64,000 nucleotides of DNA from Mobilicoccus massiliensis (GTDB taxonomy: Bacteria > Actinomycetota > Actinomycetes > Actinomycetales > Dermatophilaceae), in NCBI RefSeq assembly GCF_000826525.2, contig NZ_LN651323.1:1-64000 (forward strand), written 5' to 3'. Positions 46,256-54,767 of the stretch are shown in pieces. The translations under genes and the position numbers were made by a program. How positions within the stretch are numbered: the first letter of the stretch is position 1; each line of letters begins with the position of its first letter. Below the pieces are notes generated by a model. The model had not been told where the DNA came from. It saw nothing but the letters and a program-made list of their open reading frames with translations, and ran no database searches.

Positions 46256-47686
46256 GTGTCCAACGGCGGACAGACCTCAGCGCAGGCGCCGATCGCGCTG
46301 CCTCCCGACACTCCCGGCCCCCACCAGCGCCGGCTCGACCTCATCGCCGTCGTCGCGACCTTCGGCGGTCTGCTGTTCGGTTACGACACGGGTGTCATCA
46401 ACGGCGCGCTCGAGCCGCTCATCCACGACTTCGGCCTGACGACGGTGACCGAGGGGCTCGTCACAGCGACGCTCCTCGTGGGCGCCGCGCTCGGCGCCGT
46501 GATCGGCGGCCGCATGAACGACGCTCTCGGCCGCAAGAAGGCGCTCACCTATATCGCGGTGCTCTTCTTCGTCGGCACCCTCGGCTGCGTCTTCGCGCCG
46601 GAGCTGATCGTCCTGCTCGTGTCTCGCGTGGTCCTCGGCTTCGCCGTCGGTGCCGCCTCGGTCACCGTGCCGGTCTACCTCGCCGAGCTCGCTCCCACCG
46701 AGCGTCGCGGCACTCTGAGCGGTCGCAACGAGCTCGCGATCGTCGTCGGGCAGATGCTCGCCTTCATCATCAACGCCATCATCGCCAACGTGTGGGGTCA
46801 CCACGAGGGCGTGTGGCGCTACATGCTCGCCGTCGCCGCGCTGCCGGCGATCGCCCTGTTCGTCGGCATGCTGCGGATGCCGGAGTCACCGCGTTGGCTG
46901 CTCTCCCACGGCCGCCGCGACGACGCACTCGGGGTGCTGCGCACGGTCCGCTCCGAGCAGCGCGCCGTCGCCGAGATGAGCGAGGTCGAGGTGCTCGCCA
47001 AGGAGGAGGCCGTCGCGCAGTCCGGCGGTTGGGCCGACATGGCCATCCCGTGGATCCGACGGATCGTGATCATCGGCAGCGGTCTCGCCATCGCTCAGCA
47101 GGTCACCGGCATCAACTCGATCATGTACTACGGCACGCAGATGCTCACCCAGGCCGGCTTCAGCTCGGAGTCGGCGATCGTCGCCAACGTCGCCAACGGC
47201 GTGCTCGCCGTCGTCGGCACCGCGATCTGCCTCTTCTGGGTCATCGACCGCGTCCCCCGCCGCACACTGATCATCTTCGGCTTCTGCGCGACGACGACCT
47301 GCCACGGCCTCATCATGCTCGTCGCGACACTGATGCCGGCCACGCAGACCCGCGCGATCGTCATCCTCGTGCTGTCGGTGACGTTCGTGTTCTTCATGCA
47401 GATGGCGCTCAACGCACCGGTGTGGGTGGCCCTGTCGGAGATGTTCCCGCTCAAGGTCCGCGGGTTCGGCATGGGCGTCTCGATCTTCTGCATGTGGATC
47501 GCCAACGCCATCCTCACGTTCCTCTTCCCGGTGATCTCCGGCGCGGCCGGCCTGCAGGCGGTCTTCGGACTGTTCTTCGTGCTCGGCATCGTCGTCATCG
47601 CCTTCCTCGTGAAGTTCCTGCCGAACACGAGCGGACGCTCCCTCGAGGAGCTCGAGGAGTCCTTCTCCCGCGGTGACTGGCGCTGA
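46256..47686 (+). CDS. iolT: MFS sugar-porter, inositol importer (IolT-like)
   Basis: 476 residues from GTG 46256, with AAAGGAG upstream; a longer frame from 46208 lacks a ribosome site. Twelve membrane helices carry the sugar-porter signatures GGLLFGYDTGVINGAL, GRMNDALGRKKAL, PVYLAELAPTERRG, MPESPRWLL, QQVTGINSIMYYG and the final SLEELEESF. Proton-linked inositol import is inferred from family and context: an IolR operator upstream and iolE-iolG downstream. It works beside the ABC importer, perhaps with another affinity or isomer range. Confidence 0.88.
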   Translation: MSNGGQTSAQAPIALPPDTPGPHQRRLDLIAVVATFGGLLFGYDTGVINGALEPLIHDFGLTTVTEGLVTATLLVGAALGAVIGGRMNDALGRKKALTYIAVLFFVGTLGCVFAPELIVLLVSRVVLGFAVGAASVTVPVYLAELAPTERRGTLSGRNELAIVVGQMLAFIINAIIANVWGHHEGVWRYMLAVAALPAIALFVGMLRMPESPRWLLSHGRRDDALGVLRTVRSEQRAVAEMSEVEVLAKEEAVAQSGGWADMAIPWIRRIVIIGSGLAIAQQVTGINSIMYYGTQMLTQAGFSSESAIVANVANGVLAVVGTAICLFWVIDRVPRRTLIIFGFCATTTCHGLIMLVATLMPATQTRAIVILVLSVTFVFFMQMALNAPVWVALSEMFPLKVRGFGMGVSIFCMWIANAILTFLFPVISGAAGLQAVFGLFFVLGIVVIAFLVKFLPNTSGRSLEELEESFSRGDWR

Positions 47687-47709
47687 CGCCACTCGCTCAC
47701 TCTGATCGA

Positions 47710-47748
47710 GAAAGGGCCTCCTCCGCGAATCGCGGAGGAGGCCCTTTC
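47710..47748. terminator. Bidirectional terminator after iolT and iolE
   Basis: Arms 47710-47728 and 47730-47748 pair perfectly apart from the small loop at the centre. It lies between convergent genes. Confidence 0.85.
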
Positions 47749-47765
47749 GGTGTCGGGTCGACGCC

Positions 47766-48635
47766 TCAGAACCCCAGCTCGCGCACGTAGCGCAGGTTGA
47801 TCGCGGCGGCCTCGGCCGGTGCCTTGTGCGTCGTGTCCTGCTCGAGCACGTACCAGCCGTCGTAACCGCGCTTCTCGAGGTCGGCGACGATCTCGGGGAT
47901 CGGCACCATGCCGTCGCCGAGCTCGGGGAAGATGATGCCTCGCAGCGCGTCTCCGAAGCTCCACTGTTCGGCCTTCGCCCGGGCGAGCACGTCGGGGTCG
48001 ACGTCCTTGAGGTGGACGTGGGCGACGCGGTCGCCGAACTCCGGCAGGAAGTCCAGGGCGTCACCGCCGCCGTACTTGAGGTGGCCCACGTCGAGGCACC
48101 AGCCGACCTTCGCGGGGTCGGTCTCCTCGAGGAACCGGCGGGTCTCGGCGGCCGTCTCGACGTAGGTGCCCACGTGGTTGTGGAGCACGACCTTCATCCC
48201 CATCGGTTCGAGCAGGTCGGCGAGGTGGGCGAGGCCCTCGGCGAGGTTGCGCCACTGCTCGTCGGTGAGACCTCGGGACTCGTCCACGTGCCCCGCCTCG
48301 GCATCGCGACGGTCGTCGCCGAGCTCGGCGGCGACGAGGATCGAGCCACCGGCGGCCTTGACCCGCTCGGCCACCGCGAGCGCCGCGGCGTCGGCCTCGT
48401 CCCACGCGTCCCGGTCGCGGTAGCCCAGCCGCACGAACGCTCCCACCATCGACAGGCCCCGAGCAGCCGTCTCCTCGCGCACGACCGCGGGGTCGTCCGG
48501 CATGCCCGGCCCCCACTCGGTGGCGGTGTAGCCGGCCTCGACCATCTCGTCCATCATGCGGGCGTGGTCGGTGTAGGGGCGGAAGTCGGGGATGTCGCCG
48601 TTGTTCCAGTTGCAGGGTGCGGTGGCGATCTTCAT
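47766..48635 (-). CDS. iolE: 2-keto-myo-inositol dehydratase
   Basis: 289 residues. MKIATAPCNWNNGDIPDF, GYTATEWGPGMPDDP, VVLHNHVGTYVETAAE, GWCLDVGHLKYGGGDAL and VAHVHLKDVDPD fit IolE, with His, Asp and Glu metal ligands in the barrel. It removes water from 2-keto-myo-inositol. It is the last gene of an operon with an IolG and a further TIM-barrel gene, 33 bases after iolG, and is a better classical IolE match than the copy at 34680. Confidence 0.9.
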   Translation of the reverse strand: MKIATAPCNWNNGDIPDFRPYTDHARMMDEMVEAGYTATEWGPGMPDDPAVVREETAARGLSMVGAFVRLGYRDRDAWDEADAAALAVAERVKAAGGSILVAAELGDDRRDAEAGHVDESRGLTDEQWRNLAEGLAHLADLLEPMGMKVVLHNHVGTYVETAAETRRFLEETDPAKVGWCLDVGHLKYGGGDALDFLPEFGDRVAHVHLKDVDPDVLARAKAEQWSFGDALRGIIFPELGDGMVPIPEIVADLEKRGYDGWYVLEQDTTHKAPAEAAAINLRYVRELGF

Positions 48636-48668
48636 CGGTGTGCTGCTCTCTTTCGGGGTGGGTGGAGG

Positions 48669-49664
48669 TCAGGCCGGCACGTCGACGACGGCGCCGGTGC
48701 GCAGGCTCTGCTGTGCGGCCTCGGCGAGGACGAGGGCTGCGCGACCGTCCTCGAAACTCGGGGAGAACGGGCGGCCCTCCTCGATCGCCGTGACGAAGGC
48801 GTCGATCTCGGCGGCATACGCCGGCATGTACCGGTCGAGGAAGAAGTTGAGGTACGGCGCGGCCACCTCGGTGGCGTCGGCGCCGGAGAACCGCGTACTC
48901 GTCGGCAGCTGGTTCTCGGCGGTGAACATGCCGAGCTCGCCGAACGCCTCGAGCCGCTGGTCGTAGCCGAACGCGCACCGGCGGGAGTTCGTGATCGTGC
49001 ACACCGCGCCTGTCGAGCCGCGCAGCACGACGACGGCGCCGTCGATGTCGCCGGCCTCGGCGATCTCCGGAGAGACGAGGTTGGTGCCGGTCGCGCTCAC
49101 CGCGGTGACGTCGCCGAGGAAGAACCGGGCCATGTCGAAGTCGTGGATCGTCATGTCCTTGAACAGACCGCCGGAGGCCGCGACGTAGGCGGCCGGCGGT
49201 GGCGCGGGGTCGCGGCTGATGATGACGAGCTGCTCCAGCGTTCCCAACCGACCTGCCGCGACCCGGGCGTGGATGTCGGCGAACGTCGGGTCGAAGCGGC
49301 GGTTGAAGCCGATCATCACCTTGTCGGTGAGGTCGCCGATGCGCTCGCGGCAGGCGTCGACGCGGGCGACGTCGAGGTCGATGGGCTTCTCGCACAGCAC
49401 CCACTTGCCGGCCTCGACGGCCCGGGTGAGCAGGTCGACGTGCGTCGGCGTGGGTGAGGCGATGACGACGGCGTCGATCTCGGGATCCTCCACGAGCGAC
49501 TCGACGTCCGTCGTGTACCGGGTGCCGAAGCGCTCCCCGACCGCTGCGGCCGACTCCTCGATCGGGTCGGAGACGGCGGCCAGAACGGCCCGCGGATGTG
49601 CGGTGATCGACGCGGCGTGCACCTGGCTGATGCGCCCGCAGCCGAGCAGACCGATGTTCAACAT
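48669..49664 (-). CDS. iolG: myo-inositol 2-dehydrogenase
   Basis: 331 residues. IGLLGCGRISQVHAASI binds NAD, WVLCEKPIDLD holds the catalytic Lys, MIGFNRRFDPTFADIHARV is the IolG signature, and GGLFKDMTIHDFDMARFFLG carries the catalytic Asp and His. It oxidises myo-inositol to scyllo-inosose. It is followed by iolE, which uses the product. This is the most classical IolG among the six Gfo/Idh/MocA genes in the window. Confidence 0.92.
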   Translation of the reverse strand: MLNIGLLGCGRISQVHAASITAHPRAVLAAVSDPIEESAAAVGERFGTRYTTDVESLVEDPEIDAVVIASPTPTHVDLLTRAVEAGKWVLCEKPIDLDVARVDACRERIGDLTDKVMIGFNRRFDPTFADIHARVAAGRLGTLEQLVIISRDPAPPPAAYVAASGGLFKDMTIHDFDMARFFLGDVTAVSATGTNLVSPEIAEAGDIDGAVVVLRGSTGAVCTITNSRRCAFGYDQRLEAFGELGMFTAENQLPTSTRFSGADATEVAAPYLNFFLDRYMPAYAAEIDAFVTAIEEGRPFSPSFEDGRAALVLAEAAQQSLRTGAVVDVPA

Positions 49665-49727
49665 GGTGGATTCCTCTCTGGATGAGTCCGCTGCGAGGCC
49701 GTTCGGCGTCGTCGGCGAGGTGGGAGA

Positions 49728-50618
49728 TCAGGAAGGACGAGCCAAAGCGGCCCGAGCGGTGCGCCCGGCGCGGTCGAGCGCTGCGGCGGGTGGCATCGTC
49801 ACGTAGTCGTCGGAGAGGATCTCCACGCCCCACGGACCACGCCAGCCCGCTTGGCGGAGTGCGGCGATCATGCCCGGCAGATCGAAGGACCCCTCGCCGC
49901 AGAAGCGGCGCCGGTGCACGGTGTCCTCGAAGAGCGTGCCCACGACCTCCTCGTCGGCGTCGCTGAGCTCGACACCGACGATCCGGTCGAGTGGCGTGGC
50001 CGCGAGTTCCGCCGGCGACGTCCCGGCGCGGGCGATGTGCCAGACATCGACGACCACGCCGCCGGCGGGATGGTCGGCCTCCTCGACGAGCCGCAACCCG
50101 TCGGCGAGGGTGGCGACGTTGGCCCAGGGAAAGAACTCGATCCCGAGCCGGGCGCCGACCCCGTCGGCCTGAGCGGCGAGTTCGGCGAAACGGCGGGCCC
50201 AGACGTCGCGGTCCCACGGTTCGTCGTCCCCGTCCGGCGTGACCTTGACGTGCCGGGCGCCGAGCGTCTCGGCGGCGGTGAGCACCTCGTGCCGCACGCG
50301 ATCGGACCCGGCCCGCGCGGAGCCTTCGTCCCACCAGCGCGGGATGTCCTCCAGCTCGAGGTCGACGATGCCGTTGTCGGCGAGCATCGTCCGGATGCCC
50401 GACAGCCCGTACTCGGCCACGGCGCCGGGCAGATCGACCGAGAGCAGGCCGAAGCCGGTGAATCCCGCGGCCGCGGCGGCCTCGATGCGCTTGCGCAGTG
50501 GCACCGGGCTGCGCCGGTCGGCGCGGTCGGAGGCCGCATCGCCGGCACTGCTCCAGCACGTCGCCAGCAGGCGATCATGCGCGGGTGGTGGGGGCGCGGC
50601 GGGCGTGGTCGTCGACAC
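49728..50618 (-). CDS. TIM-barrel isomerase, possibly inosose isomerase (IolI-like)
   Basis: 296 residues from GTG 50618, chosen for AAGGAG just upstream. AGFTGFGLLSVDLPGAV, LGARHVKVTPDGDD, LGIEFFPWANVATLADG, GVVVDVWHIARAG and VGVELSDADEE form a TIM barrel of the AP-endonuclease-2 type, ending with CGEGSFDLPGMIAAL. IolI interconverts inosose isomers and would fit the first place in this iolG-iolE operon, but the match is to the superfamily only. IolR operator 7 lies 62 bases upstream. Confidence 0.75.
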   Translation of the reverse strand: MSTTTPAAPPPPAHDRLLATCWSSAGDAASDRADRRSPVPLRKRIEAAAAAGFTGFGLLSVDLPGAVAEYGLSGIRTMLADNGIVDLELEDIPRWWDEGSARAGSDRVRHEVLTAAETLGARHVKVTPDGDDEPWDRDVWARRFAELAAQADGVGARLGIEFFPWANVATLADGLRLVEEADHPAGGVVVDVWHIARAGTSPAELAATPLDRIVGVELSDADEEVVGTLFEDTVHRRRFCGEGSFDLPGMIAALRQAGWRGPWGVEILSDDYVTMPPAAALDRAGRTARAALARPS

Positions 50619-50679
50619 GAGGTCTCCTTCGTTGGGACTCGCCGCGGTCGGTTCTGCGGACGGCACCAGGCTATGTGTT

Positions 50680-50693
50680 TTTGTCCAGACATG
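50680..50693. promoter_or_regulatory. Predicted IolR operator 7
   Basis: TTTGT-CCAG-ACATG, 62 bases upstream of the TIM-barrel/iolG/iolE operon on the minus strand. Confidence 0.6.
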
Positions 50694-50735
50694 TCAGTAC
50701 CTCGCGGCACTTCTTTCGCCCCGGACCGCCGGCCG

Positions 50736-50860
50736 CGGGTGAAACCGCCTGTCCCAGCGGATGCCGGCGCGCGGGTACGGGTGAAACCGCATGTCTGGGC
50801 GAGTGAGGGCGCGCGGGTACGGGTGAAAGCGCCTGCCCCAGCGGATGGGGGGCTCGCGGT
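50736..50860. repeat. 42-bp tandem repeat, three copies
   Basis: Copies start at 50736, 50778 and 50820, exactly 42 bp apart, each opening with CGGGTGAAACCGCCTGT or a close variant (ACCGCATG, AGCGCCTG). The third copy abuts the nnrS stop codon. The opening 15 bases also occur in the long hairpin at 20760-20820, so this is a dispersed family. Confidence 0.85.
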
Positions 50861-52083
50861 CAGGGGGTGCGGGGTAAGCGGCGAGCGCTGAAGATCGGTC
50901 GAGGCATCGGGTCGGTGAAGGCCGGCAGGTGCGCGACGAACACGAGGGCCCAGCCGAGGCACCACCAGCCGGCGGAGACCGCGTCGAGATCGGCGAGGCG
51001 GAACCCCGCCGAGACCATGATCGCGACGAACCCCGCGAGCGCCGGTACGCGGACGTGGAGACGGCCGGCGCCTCGCCGAGCCGGAGCCCGCGACATCACC
51101 GCGACGACGAGCCCGGAGAGGGCGCCGATGGTCAGGGTGTGCGACAACGTCGTCGCCGTGGTTCCCAGCGCTCCGAGACGGCCGAGCCCCCACCACGCGA
51201 GGCCGACCGGCAGCCAGGCGAACGCGACCAGCGTCATCGTCGCGAGCGCGTCGTAGCGCACCGCACGCAGCGGCCAGCGCGCCATGTGGACGAGGAGGAG
51301 CACCGCCGCGACGAGCCCGGCGACGGCCGAGACCGTGCGCCACGGCGTCGTGAGTCCGGCCACGACGATCGCGGCGAGGACGACCCGCCGCATCCGGGCA
51401 TCGACGGGGATCGGCTCGATGTCGTGGCGTTCGGCGGCGGTGTTGAGGAACGCGGGCACCATCCGCCCGCCGACACCGGTCAGCAGCAGGGTGAAGAGCA
51501 GCACGACGAGGTCGGAGAGCGCCGCGAGCGGTGCACCGGTGCGGACGGCGACCGCGAGCCGGGCGGAGGCGACCCCGGCGACGACGCAAAAGACGACGAG
51601 CGAGACCGGGTAGGCGCCGATCTGCGAGAGCGGCCGGCCGCAGCGCGCGATCTCGCGCCCGACGAGCACGGCGATCCACCAGAACACCGCGCCCACTGCC
51701 GGCGCGATCAACCACGGCGACACGTCCGGGGCAAGCATCACCGCCCGCGCGAGCACCCAGAGGGCGGCGAGCACGACGACGGGCCGTCCGGAGACCGGCG
51801 GACGTCCCGTCCAGCTCGTGCAGGCGGTGGGCAGGTAGCCGGCGAGGGCACCGCCTCCGATACCGAAGACCATCTCGTGGATGTGCCACCCGAGCGGCGA
51901 GGGGTCCAGGGATCCGAACGCGTACCAGAGCGGGACGACGAGCGCCGCCCACGCCGCGAGGAGGGCGAACAGCACCCGGTAGGACGCCGCCCACGGGCCG
52001 CGGGCCGGCCACGTGCTGGGAGTGCCCTGCCCGGCCGGGGTTCCCGGTGTCGTCGGGGGCCCCGCCGGCGGCGGTGTCGTCAC
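50860..52083 (-). CDS. NnrS-family heme/copper membrane protein
   Basis: 407 residues from GTG 52083, with GGAGGGA upstream. About twelve membrane helices and the NnrS signatures GWHIHEMVFGIGGGALAGYL, TGVGGRMVPAFLNTA, and conserved His in LSHTLTIGALSGLV. NnrS proteins protect against nitric oxide or its iron-nitrosyl products and usually sit with denitrification genes. No such genes are near, so regulation and use here are open. A Pro-rich cytosolic N-terminus of about 30 residues is unusual. Confidence 0.86.
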   Translation of the reverse strand: MTTPPPAGPPTTPGTPAGQGTPSTWPARGPWAASYRVLFALLAAWAALVVPLWYAFGSLDPSPLGWHIHEMVFGIGGGALAGYLPTACTSWTGRPPVSGRPVVVLAALWVLARAVMLAPDVSPWLIAPAVGAVFWWIAVLVGREIARCGRPLSQIGAYPVSLVVFCVVAGVASARLAVAVRTGAPLAALSDLVVLLFTLLLTGVGGRMVPAFLNTAAERHDIEPIPVDARMRRVVLAAIVVAGLTTPWRTVSAVAGLVAAVLLLVHMARWPLRAVRYDALATMTLVAFAWLPVGLAWWGLGRLGALGTTATTLSHTLTIGALSGLVVAVMSRAPARRGAGRLHVRVPALAGFVAIMVSAGFRLADLDAVSAGWWCLGWALVFVAHLPAFTDPMPRPIFSARRLPRTP

Positions 52084-52390
52084 GAGATCCCTCCTACCGT
52101 CGGATGCATCCGCGCAGGCCTCTGACCTGCAGCGACGATCCTACCGGCAGCAGGTCGCCCGTACGATGGGAGTCCGCGATACCCCTTTAGCCGGCCGATG
52201 ACGGCAGGCGCGGAACACGACCGGCGGGAGTGGCCAACGCGCGAGGCACTCGCGCCCCGTCAGTACGCCTCTATCCGCTACACCGGGCGCTGCGCCACGC
52301 GGGCCTGGAGCCCTCGGTCAGATCCGCCAGTGAGACCGAGACCCCTCCCGTCCCTCGGAGGGCCGCCTGAGGAGTGGACGGTAGAGTCCA
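52084..52390. other. 307-bp gap with no recognised gene
   Basis: Upstream region of both nnrS (minus) and the lipoprotein gene (plus). No domain-bearing frame and no clear regulatory repeat was seen. Confidence 0.4.
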
Positions 52391-52831
52391 GTGGTGGTCC
52401 TGCGACGCTGCTCGATGCTCTTGCTAGTCATGCCCTTCCTGACGGCGTGCGGCACAAAGGAAGATCCGTTGACGCCCCACGTTGAACGGGTACCTGCTGC
52501 TTCAGTCACTGACGCAACCACCGAGAGGGCGTATGACATCGGGTCGCCTGTGAACCTCAAACGCGAGTGGTTCGGGCCATTGGAAGACCAAGATGCGAGC
52601 TCGATCTCCTACTCGATCGAGCTCCCATTCGTCGTGCACAACTACAACAACCTTTCGGTTTACATCACTGCTGAGATTCTGTACCCAGACGGAACCGTCG
52701 TCACCTGCAACGTCGACGACCCGCGCCGAGCACCGAGCCTGTCTCAAGGACGGACCCAGCCCGAAGAACTCTGGTGTCCCTCCACTCTCAAACTGATTGA
52801 TGGGGCCGCTGTCACTGTCCGGAATGAATAG
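52391..52831 (+). CDS. Hypothetical lipoprotein
   Basis: 146 residues. The signal sequence (VVLRRCSMLLLVMPFLTAC) ends in an LTAC lipobox with C20 as the lipidated residue. The mature part of about 125 residues is predicted to be beta-rich (SISYSIELPFVVHNYNNLSVYITAEI), with two further cysteines (VTCNVDD and ELWCPS). No family recognised. The GC content is lower than in neighbouring genes, which, with the IS nearby, suggests acquired DNA. Confidence 0.6.
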   Translation: MVVLRRCSMLLLVMPFLTACGTKEDPLTPHVERVPAASVTDATTERAYDIGSPVNLKREWFGPLEDQDASSISYSIELPFVVHNYNNLSVYITAEILYPDGTVVTCNVDDPRRAPSLSQGRTQPEELWCPSTLKLIDGAAVTVRNE

Positions 52832-53128
52832 ACGACCGCGGTACGCATGGTGACGGGGTGTCAGGTGGGGATCACCTTGAGTCACTGGTGACACCGTGGT
52901 CCGTGCCGGGCTGGCGGACGCCACCGGCTAAATCCCGGTCGTGGCCACCGGAGCGCAGATATGTGATGTCCGAGGTCCGTACCCTGTTGGTCTCGCCGTG
53001 TCGAAACTCCGATCGACCAGGTCCGGTATCGCGCGCGGCGAGGGGGCACTGATCGTGGTCACGAGCATCCACTGCCGCGGACTGGCCCGCGAATCCCTTC
53101 CTCACGCATTGTCTCGGCCACCGTTTCG

Positions 53129-54573
53129 GGCTCTTCCCAGACGAGGGTGTAGGTGCCGTGTTCACCTGAGCGGGCCGGGGTGGGCGCGTCGCTGCCGGGA
53201 TAGGCGTCGAGGTCTTCCGAGGATGGAAGTTCTCACACAGCCATCCGAAAGACCTCGACGTGTTCGACGCTACCTTCAGCGACCCCGACCTGACCACCTT
53301 CACCGGCCTGGATGACCTGGGCCTACAAGCAGTCGGTCAGTGCTTGTTTCCGCACAAGGCAGTGCTGGCCTGCCGCGTCGTCGCCGATGACCGCTGGTGC
53401 CGACGGTGCGGTTGCGAAGGGCGCGTGCGCGACTGCGCGGTGCGGGAACTGGCCCATGCTCCGCTGGGATGGCGCCCGACGATTCTGCAGGTCCGGCTGC
53501 GTCGCTACCGCTGCACTGGCTGCGGGCACGTGTGGCGCCAAGACATCAACGCCGCGGCAGCGCCACGGTGCAAGCTCACCAAGACAGCTCTGGCCTGGGC
53601 GCTCGAAGGACTCGTGGTGGCACACCTGTCGATGAGTCGCATAGCGCAAGCGCTCGGGGTGGCGTGGGACACCGCCAACACCGCCGTCCTGGACGAAGGA
53701 CGCAGGCGCCTGATCAGCGATAACACCCGTTTCGATGGCGTCAAGGTGCTCGGCGTGGACGAACACGTCTGGCGTCACACTCGCCGCGGGGACAAGTACG
53801 TGACCGTCATCATCGACCTCACCGGTGTGCGGGATGGGACCGGTTCTGCGCGGCTGTTGGACATGATTGAAGGGCGTTCCAAGGCCGCCTTCAAGACGTG
53901 GCTCGCCAGCCGCGACGAGGCGTGGCGGGAACAGGTCGAGGTCGTCGCGATGGATGGGTTCACCGGGTTCAAGACGGCCGTGGTCGAGGAGATCCCGCAC
54001 GTCACGGCCGTGATGGATCCCTTCCACGTGATCCACCTGGCCGCCGACGCCTTGGACGAATGCCGACAACGCGCTCAGCAGGACATCTTCGGCCGACGGG
54101 GCCGCGCCGGTGACCCGCTGTACAGGGCCCGACGCACTCTGCACACCGGCGCCGACCTGCTCACCGACCGCCAGAAGGTCCGGCTGGCTGACTTGTTCGC
54201 CGATGAGCGTCATGTCGCGGTCGAGGTCACCTGGAGCGTCTACCAGCGCATGATCGCCGCCTACCGCGACCCCGACCGCACTGCCGGGAAGGCCACCATG
54301 AGCGCGCTGATCGCCTCCGTGGCCCGTGGTGTTCCGGCCGGTCTTGCCGAGGTCGCTCGACTGGGCCGGACACTGAACAAGCGCGCCGCGGACGTGCTGG
54401 CCTACTTCGACCGTCCCGGCACGTCCAACGGCCCAACCGAGGCCATCAACGGACGACTCGAGCACCTACGCGGCATCGCGTTGGGCTTTCGCAACCTCAC
54501 CCACTACATCGCCCGCAGCCTCCTCGAGACCGGCGGCTTCAAGCAGCAACTACACCGTTGATTGGGAAGAGCC
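53129..54573 (+). mobile_element. ISL3-family insertion sequence with 8-bp target duplication
   Basis: GGCTCTTCCCA at 53129-53139 is the exact inverse of TGGGAAGAGCC at 54563-54573; the imperfect match extends inward to about 25 bases (GGTGTAG shared). CCGTTTCG occurs directly on both sides (53121-53128 and 54574-54581), an 8-bp target site duplication as ISL3 elements make. The element is 1,445 bp with one transposase gene and looks intact. Confidence 0.93.
53260..54561 (+). CDS. ISL3-family transposase
   Basis: 433 residues from GTG 53260. The N-terminal zinc-finger region has C-x-x-C pairs (DDRWCRRCGCEG and RYRCTGCGHVW), and a helix-turn-helix follows (MSRIAQALGVAWDTANTAV). The DDE domain has VKVLGVDEHVWR, VEVVAMDGFTGFKTAV, VMDPFHVIHLA and the final Glu region SNGPTEAINGRLEHLRG. 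All catalytic residues seem present, so the enzyme is probably active. Confidence 0.95.
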   Translation: MFDATFSDPDLTTFTGLDDLGLQAVGQCLFPHKAVLACRVVADDRWCRRCGCEGRVRDCAVRELAHAPLGWRPTILQVRLRRYRCTGCGHVWRQDINAAAAPRCKLTKTALAWALEGLVVAHLSMSRIAQALGVAWDTANTAVLDEGRRRLISDNTRFDGVKVLGVDEHVWRHTRRGDKYVTVIIDLTGVRDGTGSARLLDMIEGRSKAAFKTWLASRDEAWREQVEVVAMDGFTGFKTAVVEEIPHVTAVMDPFHVIHLAADALDECRQRAQQDIFGRRGRAGDPLYRARRTLHTGADLLTDRQKVRLADLFADERHVAVEVTWSVYQRMIAAYRDPDRTAGKATMSALIASVARGVPAGLAEVARLGRTLNKRAADVLAYFDRPGTSNGPTEAINGRLEHLRGIALGFRNLTHYIARSLLETGGFKQQLHR

Positions 54574-54767
54574 CCGTTTCGTCGAGTCCTTGGCGATCGT
54601 GACAGTGAGATTGCCTCCTCCCTCGAGGCTTCCTGCTCCGACCCGTCGTAGTGCATTCGACGAATGCCGGTAGTCGCGTCCGACCTGTGACGGCTCGGCT
54701 ACCGCCTGCGAGTTTCCCGCCTCCGGATTCCGTGGCACCCCGTCCCCAGCGCGTGCCGGCCCGGAGG

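Noticed and set aside
48061-50559. 832-codon minus-strand frame across iolG and the TIM-barrel gene
   Set aside because: It is in another frame of real minus-strand genes and gives only Arg-rich low-complexity protein.
50736-50860. CRISPR-like or coding 14-residue repeat
   Set aside because: The 42-bp units are contiguous without unique spacers, and neither strand offers a supported start.
54582-54767. A gene interrupted by the ISL3 element, rejoined with 52832-53120
   Set aside because: Removing the IS and one target copy gives open frames on the minus strand (one with ETMREEGIRG, loosely like an IS3 transposase), but they stop soon and match no family clearly.
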